From NCBI GenBank assembly GCA_958295665.1, contig OY282560.1, positions 269,925,315 through 269,989,314 on the forward strand: a stretch of DNA of 64,000 nt, given 5' to 3'. Position numbers and translations under genes: made by a program. Positions 12,400 through 23,639 of the stretch are shown here, one piece after another. How positions within the stretch are numbered: position 1 is the stretch's first letter; the number at the start of each line of letters is the position of its first letter. This stretch comes from Tipula vernalis (Eukaryota > Arthropoda > Insecta > Diptera > Tipulidae). The notes below the pieces were generated by a model. It was not told the DNA's origin, did not search any database, and worked only from the letters and a program-made list of their open reading frames with translations.

Positions 12400-12940
12400 G
12401 CTGACTGTTAAACGATCGGACTTATAACGTTCTTATTTAATATATTATAATTATTATTTATTTATTTATAAAATACAAACGTTTATTTTATTAGAACTTA
12501 ATTATTTAAAGTAAAGTAAATACATTTCTTCTAAATACGCTCTCATGCCATTAATTATTTTTTAATAAAAACCAATTCGGTCGAAAAATTAAATTGAACT
12601 GGCTATATATTTTTTAAATATAATAGCATATACGTGTGTGTGTCGTCGTTGTACAAATTCACGACGATACCAAAAAGGGGAAATCTAAATATAATATAAA
12701 TACCTATAATAAAATAAAAATCTTTTTCGAATTAATTTAGTAAACAAAGCTATAATAAGGGTTCGCACACGGTTGTGCAAAATGATAACAAACATGAAAC
12801 ATAGATTCCTCTCATTCAAACAAAAAAATTAAAATTCACAATATGAGTTGTGATTCTCGGTAGCGCGGTTCATATAATATTTAAATTCGAAATTATAAAT
12901 TTATAATTGAATTTAAATTGATTGAATCGAAGTCGCTACA
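12400..12940 (-). mobile_element. Probable 3' LTR region of the gypsy remnant
   Basis: Read on the minus strand, the gypsy coding region is followed by a purine-rich tract (AGTTGGAGGGGAGTCC, complement of 12941-12956) and then immediately TGTAGCGACTTCG starting at 12940. That is the polypurine tract plus LTR start layout of Ty3/gypsy elements. The far LTR end could not be fixed, and no second LTR was found because the 5' part of the element is missing. The lower bound given is approximate. Confidence 0.5.
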
Positions 12941-12977
12941 GGACTCCCCTCCAAGTTGATATTCAATTGAAAAGAGA

Positions 12978-15298
12978 ATATTAAATGACAAAGTTAACTG
13001 CTTTGAAATCTTGGGACAAAAAATTTTGTTCCACTGAACTAACAATTCCGAAAGCAGGCTTTAATCTATCGATCGAGATATTATGATTTTTATCCTTGAT
13101 CGAAATAATGAAATGTTTCCGAAGACGTCTGATAACTCTAAACGGCCCTTCGTACGGAGGAGAAAGTCTAACTCGAACCTTATCTGTCCTTATGAAAACA
13201 AAATCACAGTTGTCCAATGTTTTTGGTACAAATATGCCCTCTTGTTTCGCTTTACGCGTAGGAGACGGTATAAGATTCTTCATTGCATTCCGCAGTTGGT
13301 CGATGATCGTATTGTCAGGCAAGGATGAAGGAGGATTATCGATAAAGAATTCACCAGGTAGCTTAATGGATTGACCATAAACCATCTCAGCTGGTGAGCA
13401 CTTAAACTCTTCCTTCACTGTGGCTCGAATACCTAATAAAATAATGGGTATTTCGGAGCTCCAATTAACAGTATTGCCTCTGGCCATAAGAGCAGCTTTA
13501 AGCTGTCGATGGAAGCGTTCCACCATGCCATTCGCTTTAGGATTGTACGCTGTAGTACGAATCCTATGAGATCCAAGAAGTATTGTAAGTTCAGTAAATA
13601 GCTTAGACTCAAATTGAGAACCCTGGTCAGTTGTTATTTCTGCCGGGACACCAAAACGCTAGATGTAATTATTGACAAAAGTCGTGGCAATGGTATTAGC
13701 TGACATATTGCTCATGCAATACGCTTCAGGCCAACGTGTGAATCTATCAACACACGTTAAAATATATGAACAATTGTTGGAAACCGGTAATGGACCAACA
13801 ATATCCAAATGGATATGTTCAAATCGACCAGGTGGAATATCGAAATGTCCATGTGGTGAGACTGTGTGCCTTTGCACTTTGGATCTTTGGCAGGATAAAC
13901 AAGAATTAGCCCATTGGGTCACGTCTTTGTTTATACTTGACCAAAAATATCGAGCCGTGATCAGTTTGCGCGTTGCGCGGACTCCAAGATGTGACAAGTT
14001 GTGCATTGAGTCGAAAATAATTCGGCGCAATGGCTCTGGCATATACGGACGGTTTTTACCCGTCGATATCTCGCAGTAGACTTCTAGGCCAGGCAACGTA
14101 AATAATTCTAGTTTAAAACTGGATGATAGATGGTAAAATTCCATCAGGAGTAATTTTATGGCTGAGAAAATTTAATGTAGGAACACCAAAAACACATTTT
14201 TGTGTTTTAATATGCACATCGTATTTGACCAATCTCTTAAATAATTGTTCAAGATGACTTAAATGTTGTTCCTCAGTTTCTGAAGCAACCAGTATATCGT
14301 CAACAAAATCTAGCACGCGGACTACTTCGTTAATAAAACGCTGGAAGGTTTGAGCGGCATTACGCGCAACCCAAAATGCATGCGTGTGAATTCATACAAC
14401 CGCAACTGGAATTAAGTGATACGCCCTAACTAAATCAATCTTGGAGAAAATTTTACAACCATGTAAGTGCATTGAGAAATTTTGTATATGAGATATCGGA
14501 TATCTATCTGGTATTGTTACAGAATTTAATTGCCGATAATCTCCACATGGCCTCCAATCGAGATCTTTTTTTCTCACCATATGTAATGGGCATGATACTG
14601 AGGAAGACGATGGACGACAAATCCCCAAATCCACCATCTGTTGGAATTCTGTAAATGCGGCTTTGTGCCTGTCAGGATCTAATCTACGTGGTCTGGCCAT
14701 TGGCAAGTGACCATTTGTCACTATGTGATGAACTACCGAATGACAGACTGGCAAATTAAAATTAGGTAACGCTGTAAGACTAGGATATTTATTTAAAAGC
14801 GTACCGTAACCATTATCTATTGAAAAATGCACAGGTGTAGGGGTTTCGAATCTCCTCACTGCAGCATCAACAGATAATTTTGTTGTTGCATCTACTAATC
14901 GTCTTCCTTTGAGGTCGACTAGTAGATCGAACTTTGACAAAAAGTCAGCACCAATAATAGGACGACTCACGGATGCTATAATAAATGCATGCGTGAAGTC
15001 TCTTTTAAGTCCTAAATTTACCTTGAGCAACTTCGTACCATACGTACGAATGGTTGACCCATTGGCGGCTGGTAATGTTAGATCCTGAGAATAGCTATTT
15101 ATATTTATGTTATAAAATTTGACAGGTATAACTGAAATGTCAGCTCCCGTATCAATTAGAAAAATTAGTTTGTTATTATTATCATTTATAAAGAGCCGGG
15201 ACGTACGCGAATTCATTAATGTCCCGGACTCAACTTTGTTTACTGGTTCACATTTTTTGATTGATTGTCTTTGGTGGCCTTTCTTTCGATCTGGTCCA
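12978..15298 (-). pseudogene. Ty3/gypsy pol remnant: protease, partial RT, integrase (RNase H missing)
   Basis: Read 15298 to 12978. An aspartic protease ([13 protein letters not shown]) comes first, then the RT N-terminus ([11 protein letters not shown], then [15 protein letters not shown]) up to 14392. A second frame at 14316-14113 has the RT active-site region reading DFVDDILVAS instead of YLDDIL, then FLSHKITPDGI. The rest of RT and all of RNase H are absent. Integrase resumes at 14144-13659 with a zinc region (HNLSHLG and CLSCQRSK), HLDIVGPLP and CVDRFTRWPEA. It continues at 13526-12981 with [14 protein letters not shown] sequence (third catalytic residue) and a C-terminal DRLKPAFG. Frames break near 14390, 14113-14144 and 13660. 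No gag or envelope gene is seen. The 5' end is fused to P-element sequence at about 15298. Confidence 0.9.
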
Positions 15299-16068
15299 CA
15301 TTGTTTATCGAAAATATCTAAAGTGCCGATTATTTCTTTTAATTTGTTTAAAATTTGTACATTATTTGAACCTGGGAAAAATTGTTTTATTGGTTGCCAC
15401 CGTATAAGCGAAGATTTCGATGGTAAATCGAAATTCAACCTGTTCCTCAAAAAATTATATGATTTCGGGGATCGGTAATAAATATTTTGCGCAAGTATTT
15501 TAAATGTTTCGGGCCACTCCTGCGTTTTCTCTTTTTCTAAAAGTAGCAACCGACAAAAGTTTTTGGAGTGATCACTTTTATTTGCTTTGGTAATTAAATC
15601 ACTTAAACATGATTTAGGTTGATTTTTCAAATCGATCAGTTTTTTATTTGCAATTCGATTTCTGTGCTCTAAATTTTTAATTTTTCTTGATATGTTTTGA
15701 AGTTGATTAGTTGACTCAGTATTTAAATTAACTACCCCTTTGCTAACCATGCATTCGTTTTGTAATAAGGGGCTTTTATTTAAGTTAGTCGACGTTTCCG
15801 ATAAAAGTTTCTATTTTGAATTTGTAGGCAGGGGTAAACATAATTTTGGTACAGCTGTCCGTTTAAGCTTGCGTTTAAGAATACAGCTTGCCTCAAAATG
15901 GTTTGAACAAATAAATATTCTCTTTTTACTGAATGGTAATATGCCACAATTTTTTAGCCAAAGTTCTTGGTTCGAATAATGCTTTGAATATTTAAAAAGA
16001 CGAGCATCATCTTTTAATTTAGAAATACAGTGCAAAACTGCACATTTAACACCCGACGGTCTACTCAT
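15299..16068 (-). pseudogene. P-element/THAP9-like transposase, N-terminal half
   Basis: Read from the ATG at 16068. A THAP C2CH zinc finger comes first (CAVLHC, then LWLKNCG, ICSNHFE, LKRTAVPKL), which binds DNA in P-element transposases. After one in-frame TAG at 15811-15813 the same frame continues with a coiled region ([19 protein letters not shown]) and the P-element helix-turn-helix block ([13 protein letters not shown], then [28 protein letters not shown]). It reaches FDKQCG at about 15300 and then turns without a frame change into gypsy sequence. The catalytic core is therefore absent. The family assignment is from remembered THAP9/P-element patterns, but the order of blocks is convincing. 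Confidence 0.85.
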
Positions 16069-17149
16069 AATAACAACAATGATATTTCGATAATACGAGT
16101 TCAAATAATTACCTATAAATCGATTAAAATGCAAAATAAATATCGGCAATGAAAAATTATCTAAAAACAATAAGTTTAAGAATAATAAAAATAAATTCGG
16201 TAAAATCTAATAACGAAAATCAGATTGACGACAGCGAAATAAAAACACAATATTCCTCTATTGTAAATATGTACATACTATATATACGGCTCAATAATCC
16301 AAAATTCAATAAATAGTAAAAATTTGGTATGCAACTACGAACTACGAACTTAAAATGCATACAGATGTATTATGTATTTATGTATATGCAATATTATGTA
16401 ATTGAATTCAAAATATTTTTTTTTGCACCTGTACTGCTAAATGTATCCTATTTGGTTAAATAATTGTAATTTGTTTAAAATACGGATATTTCGTCAAACT
16501 GGCTAGGTATATTAAAAAAAAACCAAAACAACAAAAACACATTGAAAATTTCCTTAATGTTTTTTTTTGTTATATACATATACATATGTATCTACAACCA
16601 GAACCGACTGTAAAAATATAGAAACGAAGTAAATAAATAGGGATATCTTCAATTTTATTATTTACATGATTTGGATTTGAAAACATTTGAATCCAATTCA
16701 TTTTATAAAACAAAAACGGTTTTGTTTGCTACTCGTACATTAAAAACTAAAATAAAAAATTTTCTTTTACTCCTTTCTAGCTGCTTTTATTTAGTGTCTC
16801 GTTTTCGTGTGTAAGTTGAAACAAAAATAATTTCTATAAGTATACTAGTATGTGTTCAATTATCAACACAATTTTACAATTGTTTATGTATTGTATTTTT
16901 TATGTTGTTAACTTGGTCGTCACTCGTCCGTATATAATAGCGACGATCATCGTAGTTCCAAAAATTGGAATATGTTGTGTGTCGCTACAAAAAAATTACC
17001 ATTCAAGAAATACACCACTTGAATTATCTTATATATTCCTTTTATTTATGCTTCTATCCTTTTTATTAATTGAAATAGAAATTATAGGTACTGAGCGTAT
17101 TTCATTAAACATTTGTAATTTATTATGTATTTTTATACCTTTTTATTGA

Positions 17150-17264
17150 CCAATTTTATTTTAATAAATAATCATACGTGGAAAACGATTTTTAAACGAT
17201 GACTCGAAAAGTCAGAAATTTGGCCAAATAATTATCATATGATTATTTATTCAAATAAAATTGG
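17150..17264. repeat. 115 bp foldback (MITE-like)
   Basis: Arms at 17150-17179 (CCAATTTTATTTTAATAAAT and on) and 17236-17264 are near-perfect reverse complements with a ~56 bp loop. Confidence 0.7.
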
Positions 17265-18106
17265 CCTATACAAAGTTAAAAAAAATACACAATTTTCACG
17301 CAGCTCCCGCGCGCCTATTTCTATGTCTGAATTTGCAGTTGTGTTGTTTTTCTTTGAATGAAGTGTATTAACCTAAAATTATTTAATATATATGTATTTA
17401 GAGTAAGTAGATCGGAATAATAGGAAATACATACTTAGTTTACTTACCAACTGTAATGAATAATGGGAAAAATCCGTTCCGAACCGCTTAAGCGAACACC
17501 AGCTTTAATGTTTTTGTGCTACGGTGTACAGCTGTACATTATACAACTCCACAATACGAGTCAGTATCAGGACATATTCCAATTTTATCGTCCCGCCTTG
17601 TTAATTTAAAGTACATGTACTAATGTAGCGCCAATAAGTATTGGATGTTAATACATATACCATATCGATTACCGAACCGATTTAGATGAAGCTAAGCCTA
17701 AACAATTAAAATAGTAAACACTCTTCTAACCAATATTATAGCACATAAAAAAGCTTATTATTCACAATCACATCATAGAATAATCTATTTTTATTAAAAA
17801 TTTTAATAATTAATTGAATTTAAATAAAACTAAACGAAAAAAAATATAAAAACAAATCGAGTTTGACAGCGTACGTATGTATTTTAATTTAAATTGTAGG
17901 TAACTTCTTGTTTTATTTTTATTTCATTTACTTTTATCTGTACAAATACAAATATATGTAATGTATACTTGTGTAGATGTGTAAGAGAAAAAACCAAATC
18001 AGTCAAAAATAGGATACAGTGAACGAGTGAATAATTAAACTGAACAAAACAGTATAAAAGATCTGATCAAAAGAAACCAATTTGATTTTTTAGAAACCAA
18101 TTTGAG

Positions 18107-18185
18107 TTTTTAACCTGATCTTTTTTTGCTAACCAAATCGATCATTTCGTTCTTTTGAACGATCAGGTTAAAAAGATTTGGTTAG
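18107..18185. repeat. Nested short inverted repeats
   Basis: CTAACCAAATC at 18129-18139 pairs with GATTTGGTTAG at 18175-18185. TTTTAACCTGATC (about 18108) can also pair with GATCAGGTTAAAA (about 18161). They lie ~170-245 bp upstream of the gene at 18353. Confidence 0.55.
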
Positions 18186-18352
18186 AACGATTTCGAACAT
18201 CACTACTATACGAGTCAGTAGTCTTGCAATCGTTGTTGTTTCAGGAACACGCACCTAGAGTGTCCTGAATTCGAAATTCATTACTTCCTAACTGTGTGAA
18301 TACCTTTCAGTACCTTTGAGAAGTACTTTTGAAAATAATCTCGTGACCAAAA

Positions 18353-20485
18353 ATGCTGGATAAATGTGGTCATGATGAAAATCGAGAAAAAGTTTGCGCA
18401 CCATGTGGTCAAAAGATTAACGTTCCTGTTGATCAATTAAAAAGGTATCGTGTAACTCCGAAATCAGAAAATCTGATAAAGAAGTTCCTCCAACCGGAGT
18501 TTAGTTTGTTAGATCCACGATTTCCATCGAGCATATGTACAACATGCAGGCAGATTCTAAACGAGAACGACAATGATACTGTCAGTAAGAGACCATTGAA
18601 GAATATGCCGAACTATGAAGATCTAGTTTTAGCTAGAAACAACGTCAGATCCTCAACGAGTGGACTCGAAAATGGAAAGAGCTACAATTGTAATTGTTAC
18701 ATTTGTCAAACGGCAAGGTTCAAGGGACATATGAAGAAGAGGTTGTCGATTGGTGAAAGCTTGATCATTGAAAATAGAATAACTGCTGGAAATGGTTTAT
18801 TTGCGAGATCCGAGAGGAATTTGGAGTCATTGAAAAACCCTAGTGTAACTTCGGAACAACTGGAACATCGGTGTGATAACTGTTTATCAGTAGTTGCCAG
18901 GGGAAAATCACACATATGTTCACAGAGCCAACGACACAGAAGGTTAATCAAACAGAATATTGTGGAAGTCGCCAAGAGTCTTCCAGAAAAACGGAAATTA
19001 CAGATTGCCCCTGCATTAATGAACCAGTGCAAAAAAGACAATCAAAACACGTTGGAAATGAATACGACCAGCCGAAAGAAAACAGTATACTTCACAGAAC
19101 GTAAAAAGAATGTTCAATTCTCTGCAGAAAACTTGGATGATTTCCAGATTCACTGTGGTGTATCTGACAATCATATGAAGAAACTCACCAATTTCATCAG
19201 ATGCACTGCCGGTCGAGGATCAATACCAACCCAATATGCAAATTCTCTGTCAAAAAAATCGAAAGTTCTGAAGGATCTCTATTATTCAGATATAATTGAG
19301 TTCGAGGTGTCTCAGAAAATGGAAAAACAGAAGAGACCGGTTGTATGGGCGAATGCTGAAGCCCTGGTCGAAGCCGTGATATCTGGGAAAATGTGTTTAT
19401 CGATCATTCCAGAATCGGAAATCATTGAGGAGCCCACTGAACCAAAAAGACGTAGGTATTCTGAGGGCAACAGTGTTGCAAATAAGCCGAAGTCAACCAG
19501 AGTTCAACGTCTCCTTTTATTGTGTGTTGTTCCCAATGTTTCGGAATCATATGACAATATGCAGAAAATCTTTAGTTTAACGGAAATCAACAATATTTCA
19601 TTTAAATTTGTATCTGACTTCAAATTATTACTGACTGTGAACGGCCAGCAAACTGCCACTTCGACGTATACATGTCCATTCTGTTTCATTACCTTGCAAG
19701 ATCTGAGAAATCGCGTAGATTTTGAAGGAATAAGAGATAAAGATTCCCAAAAATTGAAAACCTATGCAGATTTAAGGGCTGATTTTCGAAAATATGAGTG
19801 TTTAGGAAATGATAAAAAAATGGCACGAGTTTGTAATAGTACCATCAATGCACCATTATTTAGAGAAAATGATACTATCTATGTTGCTGCAAAATGTGTG
19901 ATACCAGAGCTACACATATTACAAGGAGTTGTTAATCACCTCTTCTGGAATGGACTTGTACCGCTTGTAGGACGAGAAGAAGCCCTTATCTGGTCAGCGA
20001 AATTAAATCTCATGTCTAAAAATTATCAGGAAGAAGTTTTTGAAGGTAATGCCTGCAGAAAATTATTACTTGAAGCAGACAAGTTATTGAATTTGAATAT
20101 TTGTAATGAGATAGGGGGAAAATTGACACTAATCCCATACGTAGCAGCCTTCAAAGCTATGAACAAAATTGTTGAGTGTAGTTTCTCAACCCGATCCGTC
20201 GGTCCAGATCTCACCCAACACATTGACGAATTGAGGAAAGCTTTATTGGCTACAAATGTCACAGAAACCCTGAAAATTCATGTCGCCCTGGAGCATATTG
20301 AAGAGAGTCTTGGTTTTTTGGAATATGACGTTGGCCTTGGGCTCTGGTCTGAACAAGCAGGAGAGTCTGTGCATAGGGAATTTCTGAAATTCTGGGATAA
20401 AAGGAAAGTGAATGATTTACAGAATCCTTCATATGTAGAAAAACTGCAAGATACAATAGCAGAATTTTCATCGAAACACATTTGA
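18353..20485 (+). CDS. Transposase-derived protein, 710 aa, intact frame, first catalytic acid apparently lost
   Basis: One uninterrupted frame from an ATG in context AAAATG, with no introns visible. N-terminal paired cysteines: CAPCGQK near residue 16, CTTCRQ near 63, CNCYICQTAR near 116, then CDNCLSVVARGKSHIC near 174-190. A basic region follows. The RNase H-like part has RVQRLLLLCVVPNVSESYDN (about 383-402), FVSDFKLLL (about 418-426, candidate second acidic residue), CPFC near 440, IPELHILQGVVNHL near 518 and GLWSEQAGESVHREF near 663-677 (candidate catalytic Glu), ending after EFSSKHI. The transposon at 40170-43037 shares this order and C-terminus and carries GLDGGGGFLKICLSI. Here the aligned stretch (about 331-349, ending GKMCLSI) has no such Asp. 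No flanking inverted repeats were seen. The pattern resembles Transib/RAG1/Chapaev transposases. Domestication is inferred; alternatives are a recently dead transposon or a divergent active copy. Confidence 0.8.
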   Translation: MLDKCGHDENREKVCAPCGQKINVPVDQLKRYRVTPKSENLIKKFLQPEFSLLDPRFPSSICTTCRQILNENDNDTVSKRPLKNMPNYEDLVLARNNVRSSTSGLENGKSYNCNCYICQTARFKGHMKKRLSIGESLIIENRITAGNGLFARSERNLESLKNPSVTSEQLEHRCDNCLSVVARGKSHICSQSQRHRRLIKQNIVEVAKSLPEKRKLQIAPALMNQCKKDNQNTLEMNTTSRKKTVYFTERKKNVQFSAENLDDFQIHCGVSDNHMKKLTNFIRCTAGRGSIPTQYANSLSKKSKVLKDLYYSDIIEFEVSQKMEKQKRPVVWANAEALVEAVISGKMCLSIIPESEIIEEPTEPKRRRYSEGNSVANKPKSTRVQRLLLLCVVPNVSESYDNMQKIFSLTEINNISFKFVSDFKLLLTVNGQQTATSTYTCPFCFITLQDLRNRVDFEGIRDKDSQKLKTYADLRADFRKYECLGNDKKMARVCNSTINAPLFRENDTIYVAAKCVIPELHILQGVVNHLFWNGLVPLVGREEALIWSAKLNLMSKNYQEEVFEGNACRKLLLEADKLLNLNICNEIGGKLTLIPYVAAFKAMNKIVECSFSTRSVGPDLTQHIDELRKALLATNVTETLKIHVALEHIEESLGFLEYDVGLGLWSEQAGESVHREFLKFWDKRKVNDLQNPSYVEKLQDTIAEFSSKHI

Positions 20486-20521
20486 TAGTTGTACAATTAC
20501 GCAGAAATACTGAGATTGAAT

Positions 20522-20527
20522 AATAAA
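20522..20527 (+). promoter_or_regulatory. Candidate polyadenylation signal
   Basis: AATAAA lies 37 bp past the stop codon of the 710-aa gene. Confidence 0.5.
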
Positions 20528-20529
20528 AA

Positions 20530-23405
20530 TTTTCTTCGAATTTCTGACTGTGTTTGTATTTTTCTACAACACATGTATGAGATACATATACACCCAGCGC
20601 TATTAAAATGTTCCAATTGATCTCTTTCTTTTATTTTTTCTATTACATCTAGTTGCCATTTGTTGTTTTTGTTTTTTTAACTCATTACTCATTTATTTGG
20701 TTTTTGTTTTTTTTTTTTTGCAAAAATTGTGTGACTTTTATTCATAAAGCAAATAATATCTTTTTTTATAAGGTTTTGGCTATTTTCATGGAAAAACTTT
20801 TACACCAAATTTTTACTATGTATTCCTACGGAGAAGAGTGAAAAATTTTACCCCTAAAAAATTTTTGACGTATGATTATGGCTCTATACTCTAGAAGGCT
20901 CTGCTATTATTTGGCGTGACAAAGCATACGACTACGATAATAGGGGTGATAATATTTTACTGCATTTTATGTCATAAATTTTAATCGTTTATTAAATATC
21001 AAAAGTTTCCATAAAATGTTAAATAACTTTTTTTTTGCAAAACTGTATAAAAATCCACCATATATGCTCCTACTTAGAAACTTCGATCGACTCATTTATG
21101 AGTCGAGAAATAATGAAATATAGCCAAACAAGTTTATGAATATGTATTACAAAATATTTTTTAATTTTCTTACTCGATAACCTTTTAACATTCCATTTTA
21201 ATTAAAATATTGAATTTCATATATGAATTTGAAACGCTAGAAATTAATGCAAATAACATATTTACAAAATTGACCCCTGTGGATGGAGTAAATTCTGTAT
21301 AATTAAAAATGAAGTAAAAGAACTAAATTAATGGCGCCAGATTATTGATAAGTTACACGAACTAACAATGGCCTTTAATGCTGATTCATTAATAATATTA
21401 CGTTGTTGCACTTCAAAATGAAATTTTAATTTTGTACGGTGTACAAAAACTAGTTAAAAGCATAACAAAACTTCATTTACTAATGAAATATTTATAACAA
21501 ATATTTTAAGATTGTTTCTCTCTTTATTCCTTCAAATTCTAATTCTCCAGTTAAAAAAAATGTGAAAAATGGAAATTGATTTAATGTATGTACATTGTTG
21601 GTGCTGTATGTATGTTCCTTTATTACCGTAGTAAGAAAGTCGATAAATATTTGGGGCACAATAGTAATTTGGTACAGTATCACATTCAACCAAATTCTGA
21701 GCGACTGTATTAATAATCAACGATTCAATTTCAATAATTTATGAATAATATACGATAATATATTGGATATAGAAAATTTTTCAAATTAAATTCGATTTGT
21801 TATAAAATTGCTTTTTTCAGATTTCAGAATTCCATTAAATCAATAATTATTCATCTTGCGCTGACACATTATACATTTCTAATTTTATCGTAACATTGCG
21901 AATCGAATATTCGCATACATTATGATGACTACAATGCAATATTGTTATAAAGTTATATTCATTAAATGAAAATATTATATAACTTTTATGCAAAATTAAT
22001 TTTAAATATTTGATTATAATTTCAATTGAAATGGTTATAATTTGAAATTCCACTACTTCATAGAATTACACGTTTTACACATGATATTGATTAGATAGAA
22101 ATTCCTAATAATTTTAGCCATAAATAATGGGTTCAAAACAATAAAATGACGCACTTGTTGGGTTGATCGATTTAGCATTTGTTCGGAATATAGAGCGCGA
22201 AATATGTTATCAGTTGTAGGTGACTTTTGTTTAAAATGAAATCATTCATTTCGTCATTTTTTGCAAAATTTAGAACTTCGAACTAGATCAAAATTTTAAT
22301 ATTTGTTGAAACGAGTAAAACTGTTACTTAATTACTCTTCATGTAATGAAAACATTATGCAACCGAACAGCAGAACTTTATCTCTATAAAACCGTAACCA
22401 AGATATCTTGAATAAGATTTTTATAGTTAACTTGTTTTTTTTTTTTAAATACGTACAACGTAACATTTTATGCATGAATAAATTTATTTATTGTTATTAC
22501 GATCCATTTATGGGTTTATGTTCAATTTTAGTTTCAAACCTTCCATAAAATATTTTATTGTGGACAATTAAATTACCGCTTCATAACGTTTAATGTATGT
22601 AACTATGTATAACTAAATTTTAATTTCTTTTTTTTTTGAAGAGCATTGAACTGAGTACGTAAAAATTTACCGATCATAAATATAAAATAATGTTGTATTA
22701 CAATGTTGTATTGAACTAAGAAATTGATTATATTGTAAAATGATCTGGAATTAAAATTTTATTATGGTACAAACTCTTTGGTCGATGAATTGAGAAGACA
22801 AAATTTAATTAAGGCAATCAAATAAAAGGTTCCGTTTAAAAAAACTTTTAAAACCTTTTCAATTTTATTTTCATTTTAATTGTGATATAATTTAAATAAG
22901 CAAAATTGGACAGTAACTTCCATTTTTGTCTAATTATCATTATTGAACTTCCATCTAAGTATTATATTGGAAATCTATGTTCTAATTTGACTGTCGAGTT
23001 AGAAATGGCGTTCAAAATGTCCCTATTTTAATTAATATCAATAATTTATTCTTAAAGAAAGTCGTAGAATAATTTTTACTTTTACTGCAGAGAGGGAATA
23101 GAAAGAACAGACAGACCACTTTGCATATCAGTTTTTCTGACTTAAAACTCTAAAACCATTAATAGAGATTGATTGATGGATTTAGAATGTATGATCAAGC
23201 CTTAGGCAAGTTTCCCGGAATATAAACTTATTTACAAATAATCTAAAATTAAGAAAACATTTCTATTAGACACTATTTATAATCTTGAATTACATAAATT
23301 TTCCTAATCACCAAAACCATTTGACTGTCTGGTAAGAAGAAATTACCTTCAATTAGAAATTGGATTTTGTTAAATTAAATTATTTACATAATTTACTTAC
23401 TTTAT
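20530..23405. other. AT-rich non-coding stretch
   Basis: Poly-T-rich tracts near 20690-20720 and several short frames of 60-80 codons with no recognisable motif. No gene or clear repeat is seen before the target-site duplication of Jockey A. Confidence 0.5.
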
Positions 23406-23416
23406 TTTTAATAATT
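23406..23416. repeat. Target-site duplication of Jockey A, left
   Basis: TTTTAATAATT here is repeated exactly at 28099-28109, directly after the poly-A tail. Confidence 0.85.
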
Positions 23417-23639
23417 CGGGGTGGGAAAGGGGGCTTAAGTAATTGGTCTACAAATAGTCCAAATGTCATCCTCACCTGCACGTGGTGCACCCTGCTAGAT
23501 AACTAACGAGGCTCTGGCAACCGAGACACGGCGGTATAACTGACTATCGAGAATTTAGTAAATGATCTTCTCAAACCAGACCCACTACCAACTCGTACTG
23601 GTCAGAGTGGTAGATGCTTTATGACCAGTAAAATAAACA

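Larger units (their letters stand above)
9658..12400. other. Non-coding region with small palindromes
   Basis: No supported gene. It contains the short repeats listed separately (10863-10955, 11738-11774, 11850-12110). A 77-codon frame at 12152-12385 (minus) matches nothing I recognise and is rich in low-complexity sequence. Confidence 0.4.
16200..18352. other. Non-coding region upstream of the 710-aa gene
   Basis: No supported gene; a hydrophobic 99-codon frame at 16850-17149 looks accidental. The word ATACGAGTCAGTA occurs at about 17556 and again at about 18210, ~140 bp before the start codon at 18353. This is a possible shared element or leftover repeat. No inverted repeat matching the region downstream of the gene was found. 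Confidence 0.45.

Noticed and set aside
13672..14079. 135-codon plus-strand frame
   Set aside because: Antisense shadow of the gypsy integrase region.
12978..15298. Endogenous errantivirus with envelope gene
   Set aside because: No envelope-like frame between integrase and the LTR start; coding ends within 40 bp of the polypurine tract.
16850..17149. 99-codon hydrophobic membrane protein
   Set aside because: AT-rich DNA readily gives hydrophobic frames; no conserved motif or supporting signals.
18353..20485. Intact active transposon around the 710-aa gene
   Set aside because: I searched both flanks by eye for inverted repeats or CAC-type ends and found none; a computed search over 17-21.5 kb would settle it.
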